From an uncultured Bacteriovoracaceae bacterium (GTDB lineage: Bacteria; Bdellovibrionota; Bacteriovoracia; Bacteriovoracales; Bacteriovoracaceae): a stretch of 64,000 nucleotides of DNA. The DNA is taken from contig CALHLC010000012.1 in assembly GCA_938034385.1 (NCBI GenBank), positions 23,575 through 87,574 of the forward strand, written 5' to 3'. Positions 51,387-60,728 of this stretch are shown one piece after another (positions within the stretch are counted from its first letter, which is position 1; every line of letters begins with the position of its first letter). A model generated the notes under the pieces. The model worked only from the letters and a program-made list of their open reading frames with translations, searched no databases and was not told the DNA's origin. A program made the position numbers and the translations under genes.

Positions 51387-52227
51387 CTTTTTCTCTTAAA
51401 TTGTATAAAGGCCAAAGTGGTCTAAAGATTCTTTCAATCTCTTCTTCTTGTCCATAAAGATTAGAATAAACAACAGTGATTTTCATTGCATCAATACGAC
51501 CCTTTCCATCTCCAATTGATCTAAGGTCTGTAAACTTTGCTTTCTCGTCATTCCAAAAAGAAAACTCAAGGCTTTTCACATTCTCCATAATTACTTGAGG
51601 TCGAATTTTGTCAAAATCTATATCACCATCTGTATATGGATTTTTGGCCATAGAGTAGCGAACAAAATTACTTAATTGTTCAGGAGGATCTTCTGTTTGA
51701 GCATATTTTTCCTCATGATATTCAATATCCTTATCAGTCGGATCTTCTAGTGTATATACGACCCAATTAAAAACTGATTCTTTTGAATTTTCAATGACTC
51801 TTCTATGAGACGTCGTAAAAAATTCAATGGAACTTTTATTATCTTTAAATCTTGGAATTGGAATCCAGTCTTTATTAGGAGCGAAAAAGAGAGGGTTATT
51901 ATAATATTTTTCATTAAGAACTCTTTGAAGCTTTTCATTAAGAGCAAAAATAGGATCATCTCTATCTTCAACTTTAATAGAAAGAGTTTGAATATCAAAT
52001 TTATCTGAAAAGTATAATGGTGAATAAACTTGAGAGAAGTCCCATTCAAGCATATTTAAGGCCATGTAGATATTTAGTTTATCTCGGTCTTCACTGGTAA
52101 CTTTTTCTTTAATCTCATGGCTATTTCTTGTCCCTCTGATAATTGAGATTGTGATGAGAGATAATAATGTTAAAGAAATAAGAACTTCTAATAAAGAAAA
52201 TCCTTTTCTATTATGACTATGGACCAT
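51373..52227 (-). CDS. gspJ: Type II secretion minor pseudopilin GspJ
   Basis: A 284-residue minor pseudopilin. The prepilin motif Lys-Gly-Phe-Ser-Leu-Leu-Glu-Val-Leu-Ile is cut after Gly, with Glu at +5, and is followed by the hydrophobic helix. A C-terminal domain contains Phe-Trp-Asn-Asp, as in GspJ. I chose the ATG at 52227, which has AGGA upstream and leaves a 9-residue leader; the frame is open to a TTG at 52254. It overlaps gspI by 11 nt. Assigned to J by order, between I and K. Confidence 0.85.
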   Translation of the reverse strand: MVHSHNRKGFSLLEVLISLTLLSLITISIIRGTRNSHEIKEKVTSEDRDKLNIYMALNMLEWDFSQVYSPLYFSDKFDIQTLSIKVEDRDDPIFALNEKLQRVLNEKYYNNPLFFAPNKDWIPIPRFKDNKSSIEFFTTSHRRVIENSKESVFNWVVYTLEDPTDKDIEYHEEKYAQTEDPPEQLSNFVRYSMAKNPYTDGDIDFDKIRPQVIMENVKSLEFSFWNDEKAKFTDLRSIGDGKGRIDAMKITVVYSNLYGQEEEIERIFRPLWPLYNLREKDDFK

Positions 52228-52876
52228 TACTGGGTCCTGATCCTGGTGCAGCAAATCCTGCAGGTATAGATGGAAATTGAAATTTTATTTGATATTGAGG
52301 ATTTCTTAGGAAGCTCGCAAGATAATATTCCTGTCCTGTTTCTTTATTTCTAATAGTAACTCGAACTTGCCATAGAGCTTTTTTTAGGTTCTTTTGAAAT
52401 TCTTTCATTAAAAGTTTTAATGCTTGTGTCTGAGGATTTTGAGCTTGCTCATCTTCTCCTGAATCTCCTCCTTCATCTTCACCAGAACCTCCTCCAAGAC
52501 CAGCACTAAATTGCTTCATGACTCCATCTGGAATATCAAAAGGTTTAAATTCTAAGTCATATTCATAATCATCGAGTCCATCTTGTTCAAATTTTTTAGT
52601 TTCAGGTTTTGAAAGGCCACTTTCTTTTAAAGGAGGAGGGGAGATTAAAATATCATTAATTGTATTTTCAGCGAGGTTATGAAGAAATAATTCTTCTGAC
52701 ATATGTTGAGAGTCTAGTAAATTATCAGCTTGAGAAGAAACAAAAGCAGTAAAGAAAATAAAAAAGAGGGATGTTGCAATTAAGACCTCTAATAAAGATA
52801 GGCCTAAATGATTACTCCCTAGATTTTTTCCATTTTTCATAAATGTCTTTAGTTTTTTCATAAAGAGTGTTCTCAT
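52217..52876 (-). CDS. gspI: Type II secretion minor pseudopilin GspI
   Basis: A 219-residue minor pseudopilin: a leader, then Gly-Leu-Ser-Leu-Leu-Glu-Val-Leu-Ile-Ala (cut after Gly, Glu at +5), a hydrophobic helix, and an acidic Gly-Asp/Glu linker near 120-145 that is unusual for GspI. The 5' end overlaps gspH by 65 nt; in-frame ATGs at 52861 and 52840 would give shorter, more normal leaders, and no ribosome site clearly decides. Order places it as I. Confidence 0.8.
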   Translation of the reverse strand: MRTLFMKKLKTFMKNGKNLGSNHLGLSLLEVLIATSLFFIFFTAFVSSQADNLLDSQHMSEELFLHNLAENTINDILISPPPLKESGLSKPETKKFEQDGLDDYEYDLEFKPFDIPDGVMKQFSAGLGGGSGEDEGGDSGEDEQAQNPQTQALKLLMKEFQKNLKKALWQVRVTIRNKETGQEYYLASFLRNPQYQIKFQFPSIPAGFAAPGSGPSNGP

Positions 52877-53504
52877 ATTGCTCAGGTAAAATCTCTCCTA
52901 TAGGAAAAAAGCTTTCGTATATTCTATCTCTAAAAGCTTCTACTTCTAGACTAACAACTTCTTCTATAGTTGATAATACTATTAATGCTTCATCTTGGTG
53001 ACCTGTTGGATAAAAATATACAGAAGCTTCACCACTTACAATTAAATCTCTTGATAAGGTAGTTGAAACACCTGATAACTTTACATCTGGATTGATTTCT
53101 CTGACTTCATCTTGAAATTCTTCAACAGGTATGAAGCCTTTTTCTCTCTTTTCCTTTGAGGACTTTAATTTTTCTTTCTCTTTTCTATCTAATCTATCCT
53201 CATCTACATATTCAGGTAGAAGAAGATTTGCATTATCTGAATATTCGACTGTGTATTGAATTTTTTCATCATTAACAACGAGCTTTAGTCTAACAATCTT
53301 GTTTCGAATAACAGCTTCACTACGACAAAATCTAAGGGCCCTTGAAATATCTTCGACTGCTAGCTCGAGCTTTTCTCGTTCTCCGGTACTTGGATTAACA
53401 ACTAAACCAATTGTTAATCCAAGTAATGCTACGGCGATAAGGATTTCTAATAAAGAAAACCCTAAATTAAATTTTCTATTCGTCGTTAGAAGAGATGTCT
53501 GCAT
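52812..53504 (-). CDS. gspH: Type II secretion minor pseudopilin GspH
   Basis: A 230-residue minor pseudopilin with leader and Gly-Phe-Ser-Leu-Leu-Glu-Ile-Leu-Ile-Ala (Glu +5). Its globular domain is beta-rich, with an inserted Lys/Glu-rich segment near 105-125. It overlaps gspG by 29 nt and has GGAG just before its ATG. Longer than usual GspH (about 170-190). Position between G and I supports the name. Confidence 0.85.
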   Translation of the reverse strand: MQTSLLTTNRKFNLGFSLLEILIAVALLGLTIGLVVNPSTGEREKLELAVEDISRALRFCRSEAVIRNKIVRLKLVVNDEKIQYTVEYSDNANLLLPEYVDEDRLDRKEKEKLKSSKEKREKGFIPVEEFQDEVREINPDVKLSGVSTTLSRDLIVSGEASVYFYPTGHQDEALIVLSTIEEVVSLEVEAFRDRIYESFFPIGEILPEQYENTLYEKTKDIYEKWKKSRE

Positions 53505-53901
53505 CTACTCCATCCCCACCTTCAAACATATCTCCACCTAGAGATTTTATTTCATATTTTCGACCATCATCTGAGGTGTAGATAAATTCCTCTCCCCAAG
53601 CATCTTGTGGAATAGTCTCAGACCCTAAGTAACCACCAGGTCTATATTTTCTACATTCCAAGCCACCTGGTTTTGAGATTAATGCTTCAAGTCCTTGATC
53701 AGTGGTAGGATATCTATTACAATGTCTCTTAAAGTCATTTAGAGGACCTTTAAGTCCTATGATTTGATTCCTTGTTGTGTCGATTTTACCTTCATCTAGT
53801 TGACCCATTAAATTTTGTCCTACAAAACCTAATACCAGTCCAAGAATTGTAACGGCGATTAAGATCTCGAGTAAACTAAATCCTTTTTGATTTACCTGCA
53901 T
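53476..53901 (-). CDS. gspG: Type II secretion major pseudopilin GspG
   Basis: A 141-residue major pseudopilin. A six-residue leader ends at Lys-Gly, then Phe-Ser-Leu-Leu-Glu-Ile-Leu-Ile-Ala-Val (Glu at +5). The globular domain has the family motifs Arg-Tyr-Pro-Thr-Thr-Asp-Gln-Gly-Leu-Glu-Ala-Leu, Asp-Ala-Trp-Gly and a C-terminal acidic calcium-binding loop. An AAAGGAG ribosome site lies upstream. It polymerises into the periplasmic pseudopilus. The leader needs the peptidase GspO/PilD, which is not encoded in this window. Confidence 0.95.
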   Translation of the reverse strand: MQVNQKGFSLLEILIAVTILGLVLGFVGQNLMGQLDEGKIDTTRNQIIGLKGPLNDFKRHCNRYPTTDQGLEALISKPGGLECRKYRPGGYLGSETIPQDAWGEEFIYTSDDGRKYEIKSLGGDMFEGGDGVDADISSNDE

Positions 53902-53912
53902 AACGTACTCCT

Positions 53913-55142
53913 TTATATTTTATTCAGTTCCATTAAGGGAATGACAATTGAAAATATTATTAATCCAACAGCTCCACCCATCCCAATCATCATAATTGGT
54001 TCAATGATAGATGTTAAGCCACTAAGTTTTGCTTCTACTTGATCTTCATAATTTGCTGAAATAATTTCTAGCATAGGTTCAAGTTCACCTGTTTTTTCTC
54101 CAAGAGAGATCATATAAGTAACCATTGTTGGAAAATAACCAGACTTCATTAATGGACCGGCCATTGAGGAACCTTCACTTATAGAAATTCTTGATTCTTC
54201 TACACTATCTTTCATCCAAACATTTGGAATTAAGTTTTTTACGATTTTCATGGAAGCTAAAATTGGAACACCTGAGTTCAATAAAGTTCCAAGAGTCGAA
54301 CAAAACCTACTTACATTAATCATTTTGATAAGATTACCTACAATTGGTAGTTTTAATTGAACTGAATGCCATCTTCTTTGCCCGGATGGCGAATTTATAT
54401 ATGCCCTCACTAAAAAGACAAATAAAATCATACCTAGAATGACCATATACCAATAGTTTTGCAGAAAATCAGAGATTCCAATAACAATTTTTGTAAGGAT
54501 TGGTAGTTCTTTTTTTGCCGATTTAAACATTTTAGCAATTTGAGGAATAACCAATAAAAAAATTAGCATCATCATTGCAAATCCAACAATGACAATAATA
54601 ATAGGATAAGTCATTGCACCAACAACTTTATTTTTTAACTTCACCTGAGACTCTGTAAACTCAGCAAGTCTCAGCAATACAACATCAAGAGTACCTGATG
54701 CTTCTCCGGCTTCAACCATATTACAATAGACATTATTAAAAACTTTAGGGTGTTCACCTAATGCTTTTGCAAGAGAAACACCTTCATTAACTTGAGTTTT
54801 AACAGTAGCGAGAACAACTCTAAGAACATCACTTTCAACTTGATCGATAAGAGCTTGAAGAGAATCTACAATTTGGATTCTTGCTTTCACAAGTGTTGCA
54901 AGCTGCCTTGTCATCATTGCTAGTTCATTAACATTTACTTTTTTGGAAGTTAAGGAGAACGAAGAACCAGAGCTTTTAGAACCTGCTTTTTTTTCTTTTA
55001 TAGAAACTAGCATCACTCCTTGGGACTTGATTCTCTGTTTGGCAACGGCTTCACTTTCACAATTAATTGTGTTTTTGACGTCTTGTCCTTGCTTATTAAT
55101 ACCTTTATAAGAGTAGATTGGCATAGCTAGTATTTTACGCAT
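53913..55142 (-). CDS. gspF: Type II secretion inner-membrane protein GspF
   Basis: A 409-residue inner-membrane platform protein with three membrane helices and two T2SSF repeats. Start segment Pro-Ile-Tyr-Ser-Tyr-Lys-Gly, the loop Gly-Glu-Ala-Ser-Gly-Thr-Leu-Asp and the second-repeat Gly-Glu-Lys-Thr-Gly-Glu-Leu match the family. An in-frame ATG at 55124 would give the more usual short N-terminus; the first ATG has GGCGG upstream. It lies between gspE and gspG. Confidence 0.92.
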   Translation of the reverse strand: MRKILAMPIYSYKGINKQGQDVKNTINCESEAVAKQRIKSQGVMLVSIKEKKAGSKSSGSSFSLTSKKVNVNELAMMTRQLATLVKARIQIVDSLQALIDQVESDVLRVVLATVKTQVNEGVSLAKALGEHPKVFNNVYCNMVEAGEASGTLDVVLLRLAEFTESQVKLKNKVVGAMTYPIIIVIVGFAMMMLIFLLVIPQIAKMFKSAKKELPILTKIVIGISDFLQNYWYMVILGMILFVFLVRAYINSPSGQRRWHSVQLKLPIVGNLIKMINVSRFCSTLGTLLNSGVPILASMKIVKNLIPNVWMKDSVEESRISISEGSSMAGPLMKSGYFPTMVTYMISLGEKTGELEPMLEIISANYEDQVEAKLSGLTSIIEPIMMIGMGGAVGLIIFSIVIPLMELNKI

Positions 55143-55205
55143 TAACCGCCAAAAATATAAGCAATTTTAAAATGATTTTTTTGTTAGAACAAAGTAATTT
55201 ATTTA

Positions 55206-56987
55206 TTAATGATCATCTTCGACGTTAATTGCCCTTACAACCTCGTCAATTGATGTTATTCCTGACAAAACTTTGCTTAAAGCATCCTTTCTGAGAGTAA
55301 CCATGCCTTCCTCAACAGCTTTTCTCTTAATAACTGAGGAATCTGCTTTTTCCAGGATAAGAGATCTTATTGAATCACTAATCATTAAGAGCTCAGAAAC
55401 ACATGTTCTCCCACCAAAACCAGATCCATTACACTTAGGACATCCAACAGAGTTATAAATTTTAGTTCCAGCAGGGACGTGATCTACTCCTAAAAGGTCT
55501 TTTTGATAGTCGGTCATATCAGTAGGTTCTTTGCAATTATCACATAGAGTTCTAATTAGTCTTTGAGCAAGAACTCCAATGAGTGAAGAAGAAATTAAAA
55601 ATGGCTGAACTCCCATATCAATAAGTCTTGTAGGAGCTGAAGATGAATCATTAGTGTGAAGAGTAGATAAAACAAAGTGACCAGTAAGAGATGCATTGAT
55701 TGCCATCTCTGCAGTTTCTTGATCTCTAGTCTCCCCAACCATAATAACATCTGGATTTTGTCTCAGAATAGATCGAAGTGCTATCCCAAAACTTAAATCA
55801 ATTTTATGATTTACTTGAATTTGAGAGATACCCTCCATTTCATACTCAACTGGGTCTTCAACTGTAATGATCATTTTATCTGGAGTGTTAATTTTTGCTA
55901 AAATTGCAAATAGAGTCGTTGTCTTACCATGACCGGTTGGACCCGTTACATATAAAACTCCGTGTTTTCTTTTTGCAAGTTCAGCGAGGTTATCAAGAAC
56001 TTGTCCGTGAAATCCAAGTGCTTTTAATTCTAAGACAGTATTGTTTTTCTCTAGAACCCTCATAACGATTCTTTCACCGTTTTGAACTGGAGTCGTACTT
56101 AAACGTATATCAACATCTTTCCCTGCTATTTTAATTTTAATTCTACCATCTTGAGGGAGTCTTTTTTCAGCAATATCAAGTTTTGCCATAACTTTAATTC
56201 TTGAACTAACAGCGGCGTGAGTTTTTCTTGGTTGTCTTAAAATTTCCTTCATAACACCATTAACTCTAAATCTATAAGAAACATCTCTCTCATAAGGCTC
56301 TATATGAATATCAGAAGCTTTTTCTTTGACAGCTCTAAAGATAATTGAGTTTACAAACCTAATAACAGGAGCTTCATCAGCTGCGGCGTCAAGGATATCA
56401 ATGGGCCCATCAAGATCCATTGTTTCATCAAATTCATCTTCAATTGAATCAACTAGATTTGAGGTTGCTCTTTCATAAACTCTATTTATCGCTTCTTGGA
56501 TTTTTTGAGGAGTAGACATAACAATCTTTACATCTTTTTTATAAATACTAGCGAGGTCATTAATAATATTTTCTTTAAATGGATCACTCATAACAACGGT
56601 TACAGCATAATCAGTTTCAAAGATAGGAATCACTTCATGGTGTTTAGAATAGTTAATCGGAATATCTCTAACCACATTTGGATCGATCTCATCTATTTTG
56701 ATAAAAGAGGTGTAAGGAATATTCATCTGCTGACAAACAACCTTAATAATATCACTAGGATTTATAAATCCTTTTTTCAATAAAATTTCACCTAATAAAC
56801 CAGAGTCTGGATTATCTTTTTGAAACTTTAATGCTTCTTCTAATTGAGCTTCAGTTAATCCAGTATATTTTACTAGGAGTTCACCAATTCTTAATTTTTT
56901 GGATGCTTTTTCATAGACTTCAGTTGTAATAATATTATTTGAAGTTCTATCGCCTGCTGAGTCTGATGGGTTTTGTTGATCTGCCAT
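55206..56987 (-). CDS. gspE: Type II secretion ATPase GspE
   Basis: A 593-residue hexameric ATPase powering the pseudopilus. Residues 30-170 form the N1E/N2E domains. Walker A is Gly-Pro-Thr-Gly-His-Gly-Lys-Thr-Thr (349-357), and the Walker B region Asn-Pro-Asp-Val-Ile-Met-Val-Gly-Glu follows near 410. A zinc site has two Cys-X2-Cys pairs near 500-530. It acts in the cytoplasm bound to GspL. It lies between gspD and gspF, 14 nt after gspD. No clear ribosome site precedes the ATG. Confidence 0.96.
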   Translation of the reverse strand: MADQQNPSDSAGDRTSNNIITTEVYEKASKKLRIGELLVKYTGLTEAQLEEALKFQKDNPDSGLLGEILLKKGFINPSDIIKVVCQQMNIPYTSFIKIDEIDPNVVRDIPINYSKHHEVIPIFETDYAVTVVMSDPFKENIINDLASIYKKDVKIVMSTPQKIQEAINRVYERATSNLVDSIEDEFDETMDLDGPIDILDAAADEAPVIRFVNSIIFRAVKEKASDIHIEPYERDVSYRFRVNGVMKEILRQPRKTHAAVSSRIKVMAKLDIAEKRLPQDGRIKIKIAGKDVDIRLSTTPVQNGERIVMRVLEKNNTVLELKALGFHGQVLDNLAELAKRKHGVLYVTGPTGHGKTTTLFAILAKINTPDKMIITVEDPVEYEMEGISQIQVNHKIDLSFGIALRSILRQNPDVIMVGETRDQETAEMAINASLTGHFVLSTLHTNDSSSAPTRLIDMGVQPFLISSSLIGVLAQRLIRTLCDNCKEPTDMTDYQKDLLGVDHVPAGTKIYNSVGCPKCNGSGFGGRTCVSELLMISDSIRSLILEKADSSVIKRKAVEEGMVTLRKDALSKVLSGITSIDEVVRAINVEDDH

Positions 56988-57000
56988 AATTAATTATATT

Positions 57001-59421
57001 CTAGTAATCTTCTTCTACAAACTGGGTATAATCATCGTCTACACTAGAGCTAATATCGTCCATAGTGACACTTCCTGTCCCATCTCTATAAGGCTGGACT
57101 AGATCTTTTGAGTAAAGTGGTCCAGCACTCTGAGCATCAATTTTTCTAGCGATTTCATTAAGAGCAGGCCTATGTATATCTTCCAATATTTTGTTTTTAC
57201 TTACACTAACATTTCTTCTTTTTATAACGTCCATAGTATTTTCAGCTGCTAGAGAGTCATAAGGGGAAATGATCTTAGGAGTAAGAAAGAAAATAGTATT
57301 CAATTTTTTTGTTTCCTTAGTTTTATTTTTAAATAACCAGCCTAGTACCGGTAAGTCTCCAAGTAAGGGAACTTTGTTATAGCTATCATTTACTTCATCT
57401 CTTAAAAGTCCACCCATTGCTACAGTGTCTCTATCTCTTACAATAATTTCTGTTTCAGCAGCTCTTTGCGTCGTTGCTCTTGCTCCGGTTTGAGCAGCTG
57501 CAGTGTCTGCAGTTTTAGTGAAATCCTCAAATTGTTGTGTGATTTTCATTTTAATCATTCTGGTAGCTTTATTAATTTGAGGCTTAATCTTGATAATAGT
57601 TTTAACTGTTTGAGGAGTAGTATTGTTAGAAGTCGTACCTCCTTGTGCAATAGTTGTATTTAAAGTTGGTACAGATTTAACAACTTCAAATTGTCCATCA
57701 GCATTATCAAGAACTAAAAGCTGAGGAGTTGATAAAACATTATTTTGAGAGTCACTTGCAACAGCTCTTAAGAAACCGTTTACAGCACTTACATTTATAG
57801 GTTGTCCTGAAGGATCATTACCAAGGTTTATTTTTTTGCCAAGTCCAAACCCCACACCAAAATTTTTAAAAGCTGTTCCTAGACTTGCGACACCTCCACC
57901 GGCTAATGCTGCAAGGGCATCTCCTGAAAATCCAAATCTTTCAGTTGCTCCTTCACCGTAAGCTCCAAGGTATCCCATTCCAAAGCCATTGTTTTTAGTA
58001 ACTTCAGTTTCAACTACTAAGCCTTCAACATAAACTTGCATTCTTGGAATATCTAATTTCTTTAAAACATTATTTAAAGTTAACCAATCAGTAGGCGAGG
58101 CAACAACAACTAGTGAGTTAGTAGATTCATCAGCAGTAATTTTAACTTCTTCATTGAAAATAGCTTCGACCTTTTCTTCAGGTGCTTGGAATCTTCCTCG
58201 TCTAGAGTTTGAAGCTGGAGCTGCTTTGGCCTTACCATTACTAACTAGAGAAGTAAGAGTTGTAGCAAGATCCTTAGCTGTGGAATGCTGAACATAATAA
58301 ACCTTAACTTTACCAGATCCTTGAGCTGGAGTTTTAACATCAAGTGTTTTAATAAGTTTTGTTAGGTGTTCATATCCCGCAAGATTTGCCATCGCAATAA
58401 TAGAGTTAGTTCTTTGTTCTGCAATAATTTTTGAAATCTGTGGTCCATTCTTAGAAGTCTTAGAAGCAGATGCTCTAGATGATCTTCTACTTGATCCTCC
58501 TGTATCTTTTTTAATGATAGTTTCAATTAACTTAGCAAGCTCTTGAGCTGATGTATTTCGAACTTTGATAATATGCATAGTTTCTTCAAAGCCTGCTACA
58601 TCTAAAAATTTAACAAGTTTCATTAATCTATTAATATTTGTACCTGTATCAGTCACAATAATTGTATTTGTTTGTTTAATATCTAGAATTCGACCATATC
58701 TAGTCATGAAGGGTCTAAAGTTTCTAACAATTTCGTTGGCATCAACATGCTTTAGAGAAATAATTTTCATCATATAGTTTTCAACATTTGGAACATACTC
58801 ACCTGTATAAATTTTTGTTGGTGTGTATCTAATATCTCTAGCGTTAATAATTCTATAAAAGGCACCAGTCTTAACAAGAGCTAGTCCTGCCATATTTAAA
58901 GCAGTCAGGTAGGCTTTCCAAGCATCTCCAACGGTAATAGGGGTTTTTGCTGAAATTGAAACCTTTCCTTTAACATCTTTATCTAAAATTAAATTAATTC
59001 CAGTAAGTTCTTGCATTTTTTCAGTAATTTTTAAGATGTCAGCATTAGGATAATCAAAGTTTTCTATAATTTCTGGGCCAAATGCAATCTCTGGATTTAA
59101 GCTAACAAACTTTTTAGCAGGTTTTACATCACCAGCTTCTTCAGATTGTCTTCCAAATATTTTTTGCTCATCAGTAGCAAAGCCGTCACTCTCTCTTGCC
59201 TTGAACCCCCCACTGCCTTCAACTTCTACGTCAACGTCGCCAACATTTGTTCTTTGTGTATTTCCTCTTGGTCTTGATGGTCTGGGAGGAGGAGTAAGAT
59301 CAATCTCTGGTAGCTCTTCAAGAGCTTCCGGTCGAGCATCAAATCTTTCGAAATCATCCTCTTCGTCTTGAGCAAATGAGCTTAAGCTTAAAATTAAAAA
59401 TAGAAAAATAAAATTTTTCAT
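57001..59421 (-). CDS. gspD: Type II secretion secretin GspD
   Basis: An 806-residue outer-membrane secretin. Signal peptide 1-17; then an atypical acidic, Pro/Gly-rich region of about 100 residues; then N0, N1, N2 and N3 domains (Lys-Leu-Val-Lys-Phe-Leu-Asp-Val and Val-Arg-Asn-Thr-Ser-Ala-Gln-Glu-Leu). The secretin core starts near 470 (Val-Glu-Gly-Leu-Val-Val-Glu-Thr). The core includes Gly-Gly-Leu-Leu-Arg-Asp-Glu-Val and Pro-Leu-Leu-Gly-Asp-Leu-Pro-Val-Leu-Gly. It forms the export pore. Length beyond the usual 650-700 comes from the N-terminal extension. Confidence 0.95.
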   Translation of the reverse strand: MKNFIFLFLILSLSSFAQDEEDDFERFDARPEALEELPEIDLTPPPRPSRPRGNTQRTNVGDVDVEVEGSGGFKARESDGFATDEQKIFGRQSEEAGDVKPAKKFVSLNPEIAFGPEIIENFDYPNADILKITEKMQELTGINLILDKDVKGKVSISAKTPITVGDAWKAYLTALNMAGLALVKTGAFYRIINARDIRYTPTKIYTGEYVPNVENYMMKIISLKHVDANEIVRNFRPFMTRYGRILDIKQTNTIIVTDTGTNINRLMKLVKFLDVAGFEETMHIIKVRNTSAQELAKLIETIIKKDTGGSSRRSSRASASKTSKNGPQISKIIAEQRTNSIIAMANLAGYEHLTKLIKTLDVKTPAQGSGKVKVYYVQHSTAKDLATTLTSLVSNGKAKAAPASNSRRGRFQAPEEKVEAIFNEEVKITADESTNSLVVVASPTDWLTLNNVLKKLDIPRMQVYVEGLVVETEVTKNNGFGMGYLGAYGEGATERFGFSGDALAALAGGGVASLGTAFKNFGVGFGLGKKINLGNDPSGQPINVSAVNGFLRAVASDSQNNVLSTPQLLVLDNADGQFEVVKSVPTLNTTIAQGGTTSNNTTPQTVKTIIKIKPQINKATRMIKMKITQQFEDFTKTADTAAAQTGARATTQRAAETEIIVRDRDTVAMGGLLRDEVNDSYNKVPLLGDLPVLGWLFKNKTKETKKLNTIFFLTPKIISPYDSLAAENTMDVIKRRNVSVSKNKILEDIHRPALNEIARKIDAQSAGPLYSKDLVQPYRDGTGSVTMDDISSSVDDDYTQFVEEDY

Positions 59422-59434
59422 GTACAGACCTTTA

Positions 59435-60619
59435 TTAATTACAATTCGTTGGTTTCTTTTTTGTTATTTGATATTGCATAGGGACCATAGATCCACTTCT
59501 ATCAATATCTAAGCTAAGTTTTGGTAGGGTCTTTATTTTAGAAAAAAGTCCCATTACAGCATTCATCCCAGTAATCGTTTTACCATTGATAGCTTTAATA
59601 ACATCATTATTTTGTATATCTAAATGTGAGTAAATACTTCCAGGGACAATATCAACAATTTTAAAAGACATTGTTCCATCAGGGTTAGTAATTGGAATGG
59701 CCCTGGCTTCAGATAAAATGGCCGCTGGGTTTTTCATCTTCTCATCTATCAAAGATCTACCAATACAAACTGTATTTCCATTTTTAATAATGCCATCAGC
59801 ATTAGCTGTTTGTTGTTTTTCAAAAACTTTTTGCTGCCTTGGAGACTTAACTCTAGGTAACTCCATTTTACTTTCTTTCTCTAATTGATCATGGCCTAAA
59901 AATTCACAAGCACCATTTTGAAGATTTTTGATAACTAACCTCAAGCGAGTGATTTTCTTTATTTCAGCCATTCTATCTATTTCATCGCCAATTCTTAATT
60001 TCTTTGTTTTCTTATCACTTCTTACTTGAACAGATGCCAAAGACTTAACTGAATCTTGTAATACGAAAGTACTAACAAGCTTTAATGGTAGACTAGTAGC
60101 ATTATCAGACTCTTCACATTTAATATTTTTCTCAACTGGCTTCTCAGTTTTCTTTTTATCTCTACCTGGTTGAGCCGTTGCAAAAATATCTTTACCTTTT
60201 AAGAGATTAGAACGAGAAGCCCAATCACTTGTAGGATCTGTATTTATGACAAAGTTTGGTAATCCCTTAGGAACAGACTTAAATCCTTTAGGTGCAATTT
60301 TGGGAATTAAAAATCCATTTAAAAATTTACCCATAAACGTAAACAAACATAAGAAAAATAAAATTAAATAAGTTCTATGAACTGCTCGCCTTTTTGAAGG
60401 AGCAAATATTCCAGGTAGAGACTTTAGAAAATTACTTTTTGATTTTCCTTTGTTGGAATCAAACCGATTTGATTCAACATTAGAGTTTTTAGCCGAACTT
60501 GCTTTAGAGTTCTTATTTTCATCACCAGGTAAATAAAAAGGAACATCTTCTTCTTTTTTTCTAAACTTAATATTTTTAAGTTTTTTCTTGAGTGATTTAA
60601 AACTGAACTTATCTGACAT
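59435..60619 (-). CDS. gspC: Type II secretion protein GspC
   Basis: A 394-residue inner-membrane protein: about 80 cytoplasmic basic residues, a membrane helix near 85-105, a periplasmic homology region that contacts GspD, and a C-terminal PDZ domain (Val-Pro-Gly-Ser-Ile-Tyr-Ser, then Val-Ile-Lys-Ala-Ile-Asn-Gly-Lys). It links the platform to the secretin and helps choose substrates. First gene of the operon, 13 nt before gspD, with promoter DNA shared with the divergent acyl-CoA dehydrogenase gene. The cytoplasmic part is longer than usual. Confidence 0.9.
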   Translation of the reverse strand: MSDKFSFKSLKKKLKNIKFRKKEEDVPFYLPGDENKNSKASSAKNSNVESNRFDSNKGKSKSNFLKSLPGIFAPSKRRAVHRTYLILFFLCLFTFMGKFLNGFLIPKIAPKGFKSVPKGLPNFVINTDPTSDWASRSNLLKGKDIFATAQPGRDKKKTEKPVEKNIKCEESDNATSLPLKLVSTFVLQDSVKSLASVQVRSDKKTKKLRIGDEIDRMAEIKKITRLRLVIKNLQNGACEFLGHDQLEKESKMELPRVKSPRQQKVFEKQQTANADGIIKNGNTVCIGRSLIDEKMKNPAAILSEARAIPITNPDGTMSFKIVDIVPGSIYSHLDIQNNDVIKAINGKTITGMNAVMGLFSKIKTLPKLSLDIDRSGSMVPMQYQITKKKPTNCN

Positions 60620-60680
60620 ATAATTATTGTCGAAGATTTCTTCACTTTCTGCAACAATTTATCTTTTTAACTTCTATGAG

Positions 60681-60686
60681 TATAAT
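60681..60686 (+). promoter_or_regulatory. Candidate -10 box for the acyl-CoA dehydrogenase gene
   Basis: A perfect TATAAT lies 42 nt before the ATG. The hexamer 17 nt upstream (TTTATC) is a poor -35. The gap also must hold the gspC promoter on the other strand, which I cannot place. Confidence 0.35.
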
Positions 60687-60728
60687 AAGAATTAACAAAA
60701 ACTTGTAAATAATTTAACTGGAGAACAT

